A program made the position numbers and the translations under genes. This document shows positions 34,757 through 44,789 of a stretch of 64,000 bases of DNA, piece after piece. The notes beneath the pieces were generated by a model. That model made no database searches. It saw nothing but the letters and a program-made list of their open reading frames with translations, and was not told the DNA's origin. Each line of letters begins with the position of its first letter. The stretch's first letter is position 1. The stretch comes from Chitinophagaceae bacterium. Its GTDB lineage: Bacteria; Bacteroidota; Bacteroidia; Chitinophagales; Chitinophagaceae. The stretch covers positions 101,551 to 165,550 of the forward strand of contig SCVJ01000042.1 of NCBI GenBank assembly GCA_004322425.1, read 5' to 3'.

Positions 34757-37009
34757 ATGGAAACCGTTGAACAATTACCCAAATACAGTTTGAGCGATGA
34801 ACAGGAAAAAAGAATAATCCTGCGCGAATATCGAGGCTTACTTCGTGCCCTAAAAGCAGAACTTAAACTCGGCGATAAGAAACTCATTCGTAACGCATTT
34901 GAAATGGCAGTTGAAGCACACAAAACAATGCGACGAAAAAGTGGAGAGCCCTATATTCTTCATCCAATTGCCGTTTCTAAAATTTGCGTTGAAGAAATTG
35001 GTTTGGGTATTCGATCAACTATTTGTGCGTTACTGCACGATACAGTAGAGGATACTGATCTTACTTTAGAAGACATTCAAAGAGAATTTGGAACCGAAAT
35101 TGCAAAAATTGTTAGTGGGCTTACAAAAATTTCGAATGTCATTGATGTGAATGCTTCGAAGCAAGCAGAGAATTTTAAAAAAATTCTTCTGACGCTAACA
35201 GATGATCCAAGAATAATTTTAATAAAACTGGCCGATCGTCTTCACAATATGCGAACCCTTGATTACATGAAAAGGGAGAATCAACTAAAGATTTCATCGG
35301 AAGCCATTTTTATTTATGCGCCACTGGCCAATAGAATGGGGTTGTATAATTTTAAAACAGAGATGGAAGATTTGGCTATGAAATACTTAGAGCCCGAATC
35401 GTATAAATTTATTGCTGGAAAATTAGCAGATTCCAAACGAGAAAGGGGCAGATATATCAATGAGTTTATAAAGCCCATCAAAGAAAAATTAGAATTGGCA
35501 GAATTGGATTTCGAAATTTATGGTCGCCCAAAACACATTCATTCTATTTGGAATAAAATGAAGAATAAGGGCGTAAGTTTTGAAGAAGTTTATGATTTGT
35601 TTGCCATTAGAATTATCCTCAACTCGTCTCCCGAAAAAGAAAAAGAGGATTGCTGGAAAGTATATTCAATCATCACAGACGCCTACAATCCGTCGCCAGA
35701 GCGCTTGCGCGATTGGTTGAGCAATTCTAAAAGTAATGGTTACGAGGCCTTGCATACCACGGTAATGGGATCGCAAGGAAGATGGGTTGAAGTACAAATT
35801 CGTACAAAACGCATGAATGACATTGCTGAAAAAGGATTAGCCGCTCATTGGAAATACAAAGAGGGAAGCCCCGAAAACTATAAAGATGAAAGCCGTTTTG
35901 AAAAGTGGTTTCAGCAAATGAGAGAAGTGTTGAATAATCACGATACAGATTCGGTAGATTTTTTGCAAGATTTTAAAACTAGTTTTCTTTCAGAAGAAAT
36001 ATATGTTTATACACCAAAGGGCGATGTAAAAATGTTGCCTGTCGGATCTACCACATTAGATTTTGCATTTGCTATTCATAGTGCAGTTGGTTCAAAAACA
36101 ATTGGTGCAAAACTGAATAACAAATTAGTGCCGCTTAGTTACAAACTTCATAGTGGCGATCAAGTAGAAATTATTACTTCCAATAAACAAAAACCAACAG
36201 AAGACTGGTTGAGCTTTGTAGTTACTTCCAAAGCAAGAGGAAAAATAAAAGATTCACTAAAAGAAGAAAAAAGAAAAGTTGCAGAAGATGGGAAATATAT
36301 GGTTCAAAAAAAATTGGAAGGAATGGGGGCGTCTTTTCAACAATATAATATTGAAGAACTGGTTACTTATTACAAGTTAAGTTCGCCACTCGATTTTTTT
36401 TATAAAGTAGCCGTAAAAAATATTGATTTAAAAGAGTTGAAGGATTTTAAACTTCACGGTGATAAAATTGCTGCACCCAAACCTATAAAAGAGAAAGAAG
36501 AGAAAGCGGCATCAGCTTCATCTTCGGCGCTTAAAAAAGAAGCCGAGTTAATCATTTTTGGAAATAGTGGTGATAAGATTATGTATCATCTTGCCAATTG
36601 TTGCAAACCCATCCCAGGCGATGACGTATTTGGATTTGTAACCGTGGGAAAGGGACTAACAATTCATCGAACCAATTGCTCCAATGCGGCAAAGTTGATG
36701 GCAAACTACAATCATCGGGTTGTAAAAACAAAGTGGGCAAAGAGCAAAGAAATTTCTTTTCTTACAGGTTTAAAAATTGTGGGATTAGATGATGTGGGAG
36801 TCGTTCATAAAATTACCAATCTCATTTCGGGAGAAATGAAATTAAATATTGCTGCCATCACCATTGAAGCCAAAGACGGCCTTTTTGAAGGAAATATAAA
36901 AATTTATGTAAATGATAAAGAAGAGTTGGATTTTTTAATTCAAAAAGTGAGTGAATTGGATGGTATTGAATCGGTAGCGCGATACGATACTGATTTATCA
37001 TCCTCCTAA
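34757..37009 (+). CDS. Bifunctional (p)ppGpp synthetase/hydrolase, Rel/SpoT family
   Basis: 750 residues with all RSH domains: HD hydrolase (~50-200, metal motif ALLHDTVEDTDLT), synthetase (~250-370, RLRDWLSNSKSNGYEALHTTV and GRWVEVQIRTKRMNDIAEKGLAAHWKYKEG), TGS (~405-465, EEIYVYTPKGDVKMLP), a helical/zinc-finger region with NCCKPIPGDDVFGFVT, and a C-terminal ACT domain (~675-745). Both catalytic halves look intact, so it should set stringent-response alarmone levels. A TAAATTCG element ends 6 nt before the ATG, suggesting a nearly leaderless mRNA. Confidence 0.95.
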   Translation: METVEQLPKYSLSDEQEKRIILREYRGLLRALKAELKLGDKKLIRNAFEMAVEAHKTMRRKSGEPYILHPIAVSKICVEEIGLGIRSTICALLHDTVEDTDLTLEDIQREFGTEIAKIVSGLTKISNVIDVNASKQAENFKKILLTLTDDPRIILIKLADRLHNMRTLDYMKRENQLKISSEAIFIYAPLANRMGLYNFKTEMEDLAMKYLEPESYKFIAGKLADSKRERGRYINEFIKPIKEKLELAELDFEIYGRPKHIHSIWNKMKNKGVSFEEVYDLFAIRIILNSSPEKEKEDCWKVYSIITDAYNPSPERLRDWLSNSKSNGYEALHTTVMGSQGRWVEVQIRTKRMNDIAEKGLAAHWKYKEGSPENYKDESRFEKWFQQMREVLNNHDTDSVDFLQDFKTSFLSEEIYVYTPKGDVKMLPVGSTTLDFAFAIHSAVGSKTIGAKLNNKLVPLSYKLHSGDQVEIITSNKQKPTEDWLSFVVTSKARGKIKDSLKEEKRKVAEDGKYMVQKKLEGMGASFQQYNIEELVTYYKLSSPLDFFYKVAVKNIDLKELKDFKLHGDKIAAPKPIKEKEEKAASASSSALKKEAELIIFGNSGDKIMYHLANCCKPIPGDDVFGFVTVGKGLTIHRTNCSNAAKLMANYNHRVVKTKWAKSKEISFLTGLKIVGLDDVGVVHKITNLISGEMKLNIAAITIEAKDGLFEGNIKIYVNDKEELDFLIQKVSELDGIESVARYDTDLSSS

Positions 37010-37083
37010 GGGTTCAACTTTTTACAGGTATCATGCTTATATTTTTTATATTGCGGGCACCATAAAATTGTCAAATTATTTTC

Positions 37084-40000
37084 ATGAAATTATTGGTTGC
37101 ATCTATTTTTTCTTTTTTATTCTGTACAGTTAGCCGTGCACAAAGTTGTATTCCGACCAACATTAATAATGCTGTATTTAATTTTTCGTGTGGCATAAAT
37201 TGTGATACGGTTAGTCTTCAAGTGCCCAATCTTAAAACATCGTCAGATTATATTTTAAATACTATTCCTTTTACTCCATTTCCATTCACTTCACCTACTG
37301 GAATTGAACTTCCTGTTTTGTATGCCGATGATGAATACAGTGAAATTATTCCACTTCCCTTTGGATTTTGTTTTTACGATTCTTTATTTTCAAAAGTCGT
37401 AGTGGGTTCAAATGGATTGATAACATTTGATACCACAAATGCTTTATGTGCCAATGCTTGGACTATTAATCCATTGATACCGTATGCGCTTGGAACGCAG
37501 TGTTCGTCAGGATCAACCTATTATCCCAAAGCTTCTATAATGGCAGCTTTTTCCGATTTAGATCCACGATTGATTGCAAGCCCCAGCGATAGAAAAATAG
37601 AATGGAGAATAGAAGGTAGTGCTCCTTGCAGAAAATTAATTGTCAATTTTTATAAAATTGGTGTTTTTGGAAACAATGCTTGCGGATTAAATACTCCCAA
37701 TGTTTTTCAAATTGTAATTTATGAATCCAGTGGTTTGATAGATTTATATTTTGAAAGAAAAGCGTGTTATTCAAGCACTAATGCAGGGAAGGCAATTCTT
37801 GGAATTCAAGATTGGACTAGAACAAAAGCAGTACCAGGAGTTGGAAAAAATGCAACACTTTGGAATCTTCAAAATGAGGCGTATCGATTTACACCAAATG
37901 GTGGAGCAACTCGTTTTGTGAAAGCAGAGTTATTCAATCTTAGCAACACATTTATTGCTATTGCAGATACAGCTACTACAATGCTGGGATTGTTGGATAT
38001 TAGTTTTCCAAATGTTTGCCCTACAACAGCTACTCAACAATTTATTGTTAAAACAACCTACTTGGGTTGCACAGGTCCCGATGTTTTTTTAGTATCATTA
38101 GATACGATTACAATAAACAAAACAAACAGTCTTAATGCTACCGTTGTTGCTACAAATGTTAATTGTTTAAGTGGAGAAGGAGGAACAATTATCTACAACG
38201 TACCAGTTGGAAGTGGAGTACCGCCCTATCAATTTTCATTAAATGGGGGAGCGTTACAATCAGGAAATTATTTTTCAGGACTTATAGCAGGTAACTATAC
38301 AATATTTGCTACCGATCCAAACGGATGTAGTTCTACTCAAAATGTTGCAATTGCGCTTACAGGAAATATTGGTGTAAGTGTAAATAGCATACCCACTTCT
38401 TGTGCAGGTGTAAATAATGGAGTTATTACAATTTCTCCGAGCGGAGGGATGTCACCATTTCAATATTCATTAAATGGAGGTACGTCGCAAAGCAGTAATA
38501 TTTTTTCAAATCTTTCACCAGGAAGTTATTCTATTTTGGTAACCGATGCGCTGGGTTGTGTAGGAAATCAAGTGGCAAACGTTTTACAAGGTGCTGGCAT
38601 TACAGCAACATTTATAACAACATCTACTGCTTGCGCAGGAATCAACAACGGAAGTATTTTGGCAACTCCCACAAGTGGATCAGCGCCATTCCAATTTTCT
38701 TTAAATAGTGGTGCTTGGCAATCAAGTCCCAATTTTTCGGGACTTGCTGCCGGACTTTACACTGTTTCTGTAAAAGATGCCAACAATTGCATCTCTAATT
38801 TTTCTGTTAATGTTCCAGTTGGTGCTCCATTGAATGCAACTATTGTTTTAACTGACGTTTCTTGTTTTGGTGGTGCCAATGGTTCAATTAATGTAACGGT
38901 AACAAACGGAACAGGGCCATTTCAATATTCGTTAAATAATATTGTGTGGCAAGCGAGTAATGTTTTCACTAATTTAATTGCAGGTACCTACACGGTTTAT
39001 TTCAAGGATAATAATCCCTGTTCCAATTCACTGACGGTTTCTGTTTTACAACCTTCAGTTTTATCAGCAACGACTGTACTGCAACCTGTGGTTTGTAATG
39101 GACAGAATAATGGAGTAATTACTATTACGGCTTTGGGCGGAACAGCACCTTATTTATATTCATTGAATGGCACTCTTTATCAAGCTAGTAATATTTTCAA
39201 TGTATCAGCCGGCTCTTTTACTGTATATGTAAAAGATAGCAAAAATTGTATTCAGACACAAGTAGTAAATGTTTCGCAGCCCAATGCCTTAACCGTTTCT
39301 AGCAATATTAGTAATGCAAGTTGCGATGGAGGAAATGATGGCGTAATAACAGTTACTGCAAACGGAGGCAATGGAAGTTTTCAATATTCTGTTGACGGAA
39401 CTAATTTCCAAGTATCGAATGTTTTTAATGTAGCACCGGGAGGTTTTACAATTAGTGTAAAAGATATAAAAAATTGTATTGCTACACAAAATGTTACAGT
39501 TGGACTTAATAATAATCTTACATTAACTCCTGCTGCCGATAAAATACTTTGTGAAGGAAGTTCGGTACAATTAAGTGTAAATACAAATGCCACTCAGTTT
39601 TTGTGGACACCTTCAACAGCATTAAGCAGTACTACGGTTCAAAATCCTATTGCAAACCCTGTAACAACAACACAATATTTTGTAACTGCAATTTTGGGAA
39701 GATGTTCAGCAAACGATACAATTATTGTCAATGTAAATGTAGCACCCATTCCAGATGCTGGTTTGGATGGTGATATTTGTTACGGGCAAACTTTTCTACT
39801 TCGTGGCTCGGGTGGTACACAATTTCAATGGACACCGGCTATGTATCTCAATAGTGTTTTACTTCAGAACCCAACCAGCACTCCCAATCAAACCATAACA
39901 TATAGTTTAAGTGTGGTAGATGCAAATGGTTGTCCTTCGTTAATTCAAGATCAAGTTATTGTAAAAGTAACACCACCAATAATTGTAAGAACATATCCAA

Positions 40001-40491
40001 AGGATACAATTGTTTATGCAGGAGATCAGTTTCAACTTTTAGCTACTTCAATTGGAACAAATTATAATTGGTTGCCACCATTTGGATTAAATAATCCCAA
40101 CACGCCTAATCCGGTATTGACTGTAAGTACTGATATTCTTTTTACAGTTGTTGCTTCTACTTCCGCTGGATGTAAAGGGGAGTCAACCGTAAATATAAAA
40201 GTGTATAAAGGCCCTGATATTTATGTCCCTTCAGGTTTTACTCCAAATAACAATGGAAAGAATGATAAATTAATTCCTTTCCCTGTGGGTATAAAAGAGC
40301 TAAAATATTTCAGAGTTTATAATCGTTGGGGACAGCTCGTTTATTCAACTAAAACATTGAATGAAGGTTGGGATGGTAGGATTAAAGGAGTAGATCAACC
40401 ATCGAGCAGTACTTTTGTGTGGATGGTGCAGGGCGTGACAAAAGACGATAAAATTATTACAAAAACAGGAACGGTAATTCTGATTCGATAA
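37084..40491 (+). CDS. Large T9SS cell-surface protein with SprB repeats
   Basis: 1135 residues. Sec signal peptide (MKLLVASIFSFLFCTVSRAQ). Residues ~20-345 form a unique beta-rich N-domain with paired Cys (NFSCGINCDT). Then come six SprB-type repeats of ~77 residues (~349-810; see separate entry), and three Ig/PKD-like domains (~815-1045, each with W-T/L-P pattern such as TQFLWTPS, TQFQWTPAMY, TNYNWLPPFG). The C-terminus is a type B T9SS sorting domain (~1045-1135: YVPSGFTPNNNGKNDKL, RVYNRWGQLVYST, WDGRIKG). SprB repeats occur in the gliding adhesin of Flavobacterium, so an adhesin or motility role is inferred. It is a single-gene unit between rel and purA. Confidence 0.9.
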   Translation: MKLLVASIFSFLFCTVSRAQSCIPTNINNAVFNFSCGINCDTVSLQVPNLKTSSDYILNTIPFTPFPFTSPTGIELPVLYADDEYSEIIPLPFGFCFYDSLFSKVVVGSNGLITFDTTNALCANAWTINPLIPYALGTQCSSGSTYYPKASIMAAFSDLDPRLIASPSDRKIEWRIEGSAPCRKLIVNFYKIGVFGNNACGLNTPNVFQIVIYESSGLIDLYFERKACYSSTNAGKAILGIQDWTRTKAVPGVGKNATLWNLQNEAYRFTPNGGATRFVKAELFNLSNTFIAIADTATTMLGLLDISFPNVCPTTATQQFIVKTTYLGCTGPDVFLVSLDTITINKTNSLNATVVATNVNCLSGEGGTIIYNVPVGSGVPPYQFSLNGGALQSGNYFSGLIAGNYTIFATDPNGCSSTQNVAIALTGNIGVSVNSIPTSCAGVNNGVITISPSGGMSPFQYSLNGGTSQSSNIFSNLSPGSYSILVTDALGCVGNQVANVLQGAGITATFITTSTACAGINNGSILATPTSGSAPFQFSLNSGAWQSSPNFSGLAAGLYTVSVKDANNCISNFSVNVPVGAPLNATIVLTDVSCFGGANGSINVTVTNGTGPFQYSLNNIVWQASNVFTNLIAGTYTVYFKDNNPCSNSLTVSVLQPSVLSATTVLQPVVCNGQNNGVITITALGGTAPYLYSLNGTLYQASNIFNVSAGSFTVYVKDSKNCIQTQVVNVSQPNALTVSSNISNASCDGGNDGVITVTANGGNGSFQYSVDGTNFQVSNVFNVAPGGFTISVKDIKNCIATQNVTVGLNNNLTLTPAADKILCEGSSVQLSVNTNATQFLWTPSTALSSTTVQNPIANPVTTTQYFVTAILGRCSANDTIIVNVNVAPIPDAGLDGDICYGQTFLLRGSGGTQFQWTPAMYLNSVLLQNPTSTPNQTITYSLSVVDANGCPSLIQDQVIVKVTPPIIVRTYPKDTIVYAGDQFQLLATSIGTNYNWLPPFGLNNPNTPNPVLTVSTDILFTVVASTSAGCKGESTVNIKVYKGPDIYVPSGFTPNNNGKNDKLIPFPVGIKELKYFRVYNRWGQLVYSTKTLNEGWDGRIKGVDQPSSSTFVWMVQGVTKDDKIITKTGTVILIR
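38128..39510 (+). repeat. Six tandem SprB-type repeats inside the surface protein
   Basis: Six units of about 230 nt (~77 residues). Each contains a Cys near the start (NVNC, PTSC, STAC, DVSC, PVVC, NASC), a G-x-I-x-V strand, PFQYSLNG or similar, F..L.AG.YT..VKD, a Cys (NxC) and a closing V-x-V strand. The DNA copies have diverged, so they are protein-level repeats rather than recent duplications. Confidence 0.85.
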
Positions 40492-40546
40492 TGGGGAAGT
40501 ATAAAAATTCATTTCGTATTTAATTCTTAGCTAAGGAATGAAATGC

Positions 40547-40554
40547 TAATTTTG
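40547..40554 (+). promoter_or_regulatory. -7 promoter element of purA
   Basis: TAATTTTG matches TAnnTTTG, 28 nt before the purA ATG. A small palindrome CTTAGCTAAG lies upstream at about 40527-40536. Confidence 0.55.
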
Positions 40555-40582
40555 TCCATCTAAATAATAATAAAATTTTTTT

Positions 40583-41848
40583 ATGGTTGATGTTATTCTG
40601 GGACTTCAGTGGGGCGATGAAGGCAAAGGAAAAATTGTAGATTTTGTTGCTCCTAATTATGATATTGTTGCTCGTTTTCAAGGAGGTCCCAACGCAGGCC
40701 ACACACTTTATGTTGAGGGAAAAAAAGTTGTTTTACATCAGGTTCCTTCTGGTGTGTTTCATGAAAAAACTATAAATCTTATTGGAAGTGGAGTTGTGTT
40801 GGATCCTATTACATTGCGAAAAGAGTGTAATACCGTAACAGAGTTTGGCGTCAATCTTAAAAAGCAACTTTTTATTTCTGAAAGAACACATCTCATTCTA
40901 CCCACACACAGGGCTTTAGATAAAGCCACTGAAATTTCCAAAGGCAATGAAAAAATTGGATCTACATTAAAAGGTATTGGTCCAACCTATATGGATAAAA
41001 CTGGAAGAAATGGTTTACGGGTTGGCGATATTCTCGATAAAAATTTTACTACTGCTTATATTAAATTACGATTGAAACATCAGCGAATTTTGGATTCATA
41101 CGGCTTTAATGAAGATATATCAACGTGGGAAGAAGAATTTTTTGAAGACCTTGAATTTCTGCGAAAATTAAATATTGTAAATGGAGAGTATTTTATCAAT
41201 AATGGGATTACTGCAGGTAAAAAAGTATTAGCAGAAGGAGCTCAGGGTAGTATGTTGGATATTGATTTTGGAACTTTTCCGTTTGTAACATCTTCCAGTA
41301 CTATTTCATCGGGTGTTTGCTCTGGACTTGGCGTGGCACCTCAAAAAATTCGCGAAGTATTAGGAGTAACTAAAGCGTATTGCACTCGAGTAGGAAGCGG
41401 ACCATTCCCCACGGAATTGGAAAATGAAACAGGCGAGCTTTTGCGCAAAATAGGATCGGAGTTTGGAGCTACCACCGGTAGGCCACGCCGTTGCGGATGG
41501 ATAGATTTAGTGGCACTGAAGTTTGCTTGTATGATTAATGGGGTAACTAAAATAGTAATGACCAAAGCAGATATTTTGGATTCATTTGAAACGCTACAAA
41601 TGTGTACAGCCTATCAAATTGATAATAAACGGGTTGAGGAAATTCCATTTCAAATGACAAGATTGAATATCAAACCAGAGTATCAATCATTTGCAGGATG
41701 GAATACTGACACAACTGCTATAACTTCTGAAAAAAAATTACCAGAATCAATGCAGCGTTATGTTGCTTTTATCAATCAATACTTGGGAGTAAAAGTTAAG
41801 TATATTTCCAATGGCCCAGGAAGAGAGCAATTAATAGAATTGGCTTAA
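40583..41848 (+). CDS. purA: Adenylosuccinate synthetase
   Basis: 421 residues. It couples IMP, aspartate and GTP to adenylosuccinate in AMP synthesis. Seen are the N-terminal LGLQWGDEGKGKIVDF (P-loop-like with catalytic Asp), QGGPNAGHTLYVEGKKV (catalytic His), GPTYMDKTGRNGLRVGD, EGAQGSMLDIDFGTFPFVTSS, TKAYCTRVGSGPFPTE and GRPRRCGWIDL. Complete and of normal length. Confidence 0.97.
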   Translation: MVDVILGLQWGDEGKGKIVDFVAPNYDIVARFQGGPNAGHTLYVEGKKVVLHQVPSGVFHEKTINLIGSGVVLDPITLRKECNTVTEFGVNLKKQLFISERTHLILPTHRALDKATEISKGNEKIGSTLKGIGPTYMDKTGRNGLRVGDILDKNFTTAYIKLRLKHQRILDSYGFNEDISTWEEEFFEDLEFLRKLNIVNGEYFINNGITAGKKVLAEGAQGSMLDIDFGTFPFVTSSSTISSGVCSGLGVAPQKIREVLGVTKAYCTRVGSGPFPTELENETGELLRKIGSEFGATTGRPRRCGWIDLVALKFACMINGVTKIVMTKADILDSFETLQMCTAYQIDNKRVEEIPFQMTRLNIKPEYQSFAGWNTDTTAITSEKKLPESMQRYVAFINQYLGVKVKYISNGPGREQLIELA

Positions 41849-41929
41849 AAGTATTTTTAAAAAGTGCTTTGAAAATTTGGAAATTTAAAAACTTCGCTTA
41901 AATTTTACATTAACTAACAGTAAAAGGGT

Positions 41930-42241
41930 ATGACTTTTAAATCGGGAAAGACGGAAAATAAAATAGGTAAAGCTGTTTCAAATGAAAACAGTAAGGTTGA
42001 TAAAAAAGTTTCAACTACAGTTTCCAAAAAAAATAAAGGAGAAAATGAAGATAGTGACAAATGGGAAGAAGTAGAAGGCGATGATCAAGATCCCGACTTT
42101 GAGGAATTCGATGTGCCCAAGTCAAAAACAAAAAAAGGGAACGATAAAAATGACGAAGAAGATGCTCTTGAGGTTGATCAGAATTTTGAAGAAGACGATA
42201 TATATAATGATGGCTTCGAAAAAGAAAATGACGATTACTAA
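41930..42241 (+). CDS. Acidic, intrinsically disordered small protein
   Basis: 103 residues. The N-terminal third is Lys/Ser-rich (KAVSNENSKVDKKVSTTVSK); the rest is strongly acidic with the pattern DKWEEVEGDDQDPDFEEFDVPKSK, then NDEEDALEVDQNFEEDD. I recall similar K-rich then D/E-rich proteins with W-x-x-x-D-x-D-P-D-F-x-E-F-D-x-P-K in Bacteroidota, where they are annotated hypothetical. No fold or function known. It lies 81 nt after purA and is followed by a strong terminator, so it may share the purA transcript. Confidence 0.75.
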   Translation: MTFKSGKTENKIGKAVSNENSKVDKKVSTTVSKKNKGENEDSDKWEEVEGDDQDPDFEEFDVPKSKTKKGNDKNDEEDALEVDQNFEEDDIYNDGFEKENDDY

Positions 42242-42254
42242 TTAACCGAACACT

Positions 42255-42280
42255 TACCACTAGCTAGTGGTATTTTTTTT
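42255..42280 (+). terminator. Rho-independent terminator after the acidic protein gene
   Basis: TACCACTAGCTAGTGGTA (42255-42272) is a perfect palindrome forming a 7-bp stem with an AGCT loop, followed by eight T. Confidence 0.85.
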
Positions 42281-42324
42281 CTAACTTAAATAGAAATCAT
42301 TTTCTGATTGGTTGAAGTCTATTA

Positions 42325-42540
42325 TTATGAACCTTGGCGATCCTTTTCTGAAATACCGTCTTCAATTTCTTTTTTTACATTATTCTTGGCGTCGTTAAAT
42401 TCACGAATACCCTTACCAAGTCCGCGCATCAATTCAGGGATTTTTTTACCACCAAACATTAGAACTAATACTAATAAAATAACAACCCATTCTCCAACAC
42501 CTAGGTTGCCAATAAAAAGTAAATTGTTTAAAACTTGCAT
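42325..42540 (-). CDS. tatA: Sec-independent protein translocase TatA/E
   Basis: 71 residues. One N-terminal membrane helix ([23 protein letters not shown], with the FGxKxLPEL-like hinge), an amphipathic helix ([22 protein letters not shown]) and a short charged tail. It forms the pore component of the twin-arginine translocase. tatC is not in the window. Two proteins with RRDFL starts (53.8 and 55.4 kb) could be Tat clients. A perfect -7 element lies 31 nt upstream. Confidence 0.92.
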   Translation of the reverse strand: MQVLNNLLFIGNLGVGEWVVILLVLVLMFGGKKIPELMRGLGKGIREFNDAKNNVKKEIEDGISEKDRQGS

Positions 42541-42570
42541 AGTTATTTATTTACTGTTAAAATAAGAAGC

Positions 42571-42578
42571 CAAAGGTA
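42571..42578 (-). promoter_or_regulatory. -7 promoter element of tatA
   Basis: Minus strand reads TACCTTTG, matching TAnnTTTG, 31 nt before the tatA ATG. Confidence 0.55.
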
Positions 42579-42637
42579 ATTGTTATTGAATAAAAAAGTG
42601 GGGAACTGTTTTATTTTTAACAAGAGGAAACTACTTC

Positions 42638-43009
42638 TTACTTAGATGACTTTTTTGTAGTATTTGTGCGTTTTTCTCTAATTCTTGCACTCTTTCCACT
42701 AAGGCCACGTAAATAATATAATTTGGCTCTACGGACACGTCCAGTTTTATGCACTTCAATTGAGTCGATATTAGGAGAATAAAGAGGAAAAAGTCTTTCT
42801 ACTCCTACGCCGTCAGAAATTTTACGAACAGTAAAACTTTGCGTTACTCCATTACCTTGACGCTTAATAACATCTCCTTTAAAACTTTGAATTCTTTCTT
42901 TAGTTCCTTCAATAATTTTATAGTTAACGGTAATATTATCGCCAGCATTAAATGCGGGAAACTCTTTCTTTGTTGTCAGTTGATCGTGTATAAAATTTAT
43001 CGCATTCAT
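42638..43009 (-). CDS. rplS: 50S ribosomal protein L19
   Basis: 123 residues. Canonical L19: [82 protein letters not shown]. The Lys/Thr/Ser tail is typical. It is not next to trmD or rimM, but stands alone with its own strong promoter. Confidence 0.97.
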   Translation of the reverse strand: MNAINFIHDQLTTKKEFPAFNAGDNITVNYKIIEGTKERIQSFKGDVIKRQGNGVTQSFTVRKISDGVGVERLFPLYSPNIDSIEVHKTGRVRRAKLYYLRGLSGKSARIREKRTNTTKKSSK

Positions 43010-43033
43010 AACTCAGTGATTAAAATTGGGCTG

Positions 43034-43065
43034 CAAAGATAAAGGCAGAACACGGACTAAACAAA
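43034..43065 (-). promoter_or_regulatory. rplS promoter, -33 and -7
   Basis: On the minus strand TTTG (43065-43062), a 20-nt spacer and TATCTTTG (43041-43034): a perfect Bacteroidota promoter, 24 nt before the rplS ATG. Confidence 0.75.
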
Positions 43066-43127
43066 TTTCGGAAGTTCAATTTTGAAATCGATAGGCTTAA
43101 TTTAATAGAATGACTCTAACAATTTGA

Positions 43128-44693
43128 CTATCGTGCTACATTTATGGCTCTTTTCTCTCGAATAACCGTTACTTTAATTTGCCCTGGGAAAGTCATTTCA
43201 TTTTGAATTTTCTGTGCTATTTCAAAGGATAATCTCTCCGATTCTTGGTCGGTAACTTTTTCTGCCTCAACTATTACTCTCAATTCTCTGCCGGCTTGAA
43301 TAGCATACGCTTTTTCTACTCCATTATAAGCCATTGCAAGATTTTCGAGATCCTTTATTCTTTGGATGTATTGTTGCATTATTTCTCGGCGTGCACCAGG
43401 TCTCGCTCCACTAATAGCATCGCAAGCTTGAACAATGGGAGCAATTACATATTGCATTTCCATTTCATCGTGATGTGCACCAATTGCATTTACAACTGCC
43501 GGGTTTTCGCCATACTTTTCTGCAAGTTTTGCTCCAAGTAAGGCATGGCTCAATTCAGTTTCTTCATCAGGTACTTTTCCAATATCGTGTAATAAACCAG
43601 CTCGTTTTGCCAACTTTGAATTCAATCCCAATTCTGCGGCCATAATTCCACAGAGATTAGCGGTCTCTCTACTGTGCATGAGCATATTTTGTCCGTAAGA
43701 AGAACGGAAGCGCATTCTACCAACCATACGAATTAGTTCTTTGTGCAAACCATGAATTCCTAATTCGATTACGGTTCTTTCACCAATTTCCATTACCTGC
43801 TCTTCAATTTGCTTTTTTGTTTTTTCTACAACTTCTTCAATGCGTGCTGGATGTATTCTGCCATCCGATACTAATCTTTGTAAACTTAAGCGAGCAATTT
43901 CTCTTCGCAATGGATCAAATGAGGAAAGTACAATAGCTTCCGGAGTATCGTCCACAATTAAATCCACACCAGTAGCGGCTTCAATGGCTCTAATATTTCT
44001 TCCTTCTCTTCCAATTATTTGTCCTTTTATTTCATCACTTTCTAAATTAAAAACGGTTACAGAGTTTTCAATTGCTTGTTCTGCAGCCGTACGTTGTATA
44101 GTTTGAATGATTATTTTTCTAGCTTCTTTATTAGCTTTTTGTTTGGCTTCTTCAATAATTTCTTGTTGTAAACTAAGTGCTTGAGATTGAGCTTCGTGTT
44201 TCAGACTTTCAACTATTTGTAGTTTGGCTTCTTCGGCACTAAGTCCTGCAATTTTTTCTAACCGGCGGATATGTTCTTCTTGATGTTTTTCTAATTCTGT
44301 TCGCTTAATATTAACTAATTCAATTTGTCGGTTGAGGTTAGTTTTTATTACTTCATTTTCTTTAATCTGCTTATCAAAATTGTTTTCTTTTAAACCAATA
44401 GTTTGTTCTTTTTGACGAAGCCGATTTTCCGATTCAATAATTTTTCGATTACGATCATTGACTTGGCGCTCATGCTCAGAACGCATTTGAACAAATCTTT
44501 CTTTTGCTTCAATCTCTTTTTCTTTTTTAAGAGTTTCGCCCCTTTGCTCAGCTTCCTTTACAATGTTTTTCGAAAGTTGCTCTGCGTCGGCAATTTGTTT
44601 TTTTGTATTTTTTGAAGAAAATAGCTTACCCGCTACAATGCCTATAATAAGCGCCCCGCCACCAATTAAGGCGTAAAGTATATTTGGATTCAT
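43128..44693 (-). CDS. rny: Ribonuclease Y
   Basis: 521 residues. An N-terminal membrane anchor ([21 protein letters not shown]) is followed by a long coiled coil (~25-200), a KH domain with [29 protein letters not shown], an HD domain with the metal motif [11 protein letters not shown] and GAHHDEME, and the RNase Y C-terminal domain. It is an endoribonuclease that initiates mRNA decay at the membrane. It has a ~90-nt leader with two stem-loops. Confidence 0.96.
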   Translation of the reverse strand: MNPNILYALIGGGALIIGIVAGKLFSSKNTKKQIADAEQLSKNIVKEAEQRGETLKKEKEIEAKERFVQMRSEHERQVNDRNRKIIESENRLRQKEQTIGLKENNFDKQIKENEVIKTNLNRQIELVNIKRTELEKHQEEHIRRLEKIAGLSAEEAKLQIVESLKHEAQSQALSLQQEIIEEAKQKANKEARKIIIQTIQRTAAEQAIENSVTVFNLESDEIKGQIIGREGRNIRAIEAATGVDLIVDDTPEAIVLSSFDPLRREIARLSLQRLVSDGRIHPARIEEVVEKTKKQIEEQVMEIGERTVIELGIHGLHKELIRMVGRMRFRSSYGQNMLMHSRETANLCGIMAAELGLNSKLAKRAGLLHDIGKVPDEETELSHALLGAKLAEKYGENPAVVNAIGAHHDEMEMQYVIAPIVQACDAISGARPGARREIMQQYIQRIKDLENLAMAYNGVEKAYAIQAGRELRVIVEAEKVTDQESERLSFEIAQKIQNEMTFPGQIKVTVIREKRAINVAR

Positions 44694-44739
44694 GCATTTG
44701 AGTTTTGATAAATGTCACAAAAAAGGTTTATTAATATTT

Positions 44740-44783
44740 GAGTTGAAATAGTTACAACTCATTCTTTTCCAAAGAGAAAAGAA
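44740..44783 (-). promoter_or_regulatory. Two stem-loops in the rny leader
   Basis: On the minus strand the predicted transcript begins with TTCTTTTC/GAAAAGAA (44783-44762, 8-bp stem, 6-nt loop). It is followed at once by GAGTTG/CAACTC (44760-44740, 6-bp stem, 9-nt loop). Neither ends in a T-run, so they are not terminators. They could set stability or be self-cleavage sites for autoregulation. Confidence 0.4.
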
Positions 44784-44789
44784 ACCATG

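Noticed and set aside
38128..39510. Regular ~230-nt repetition that might suggest a CRISPR or satellite array.
   Set aside because: The periodicity is at the protein level inside an open frame (SprB repeats); the DNA units are diverged and have no constant direct repeat.
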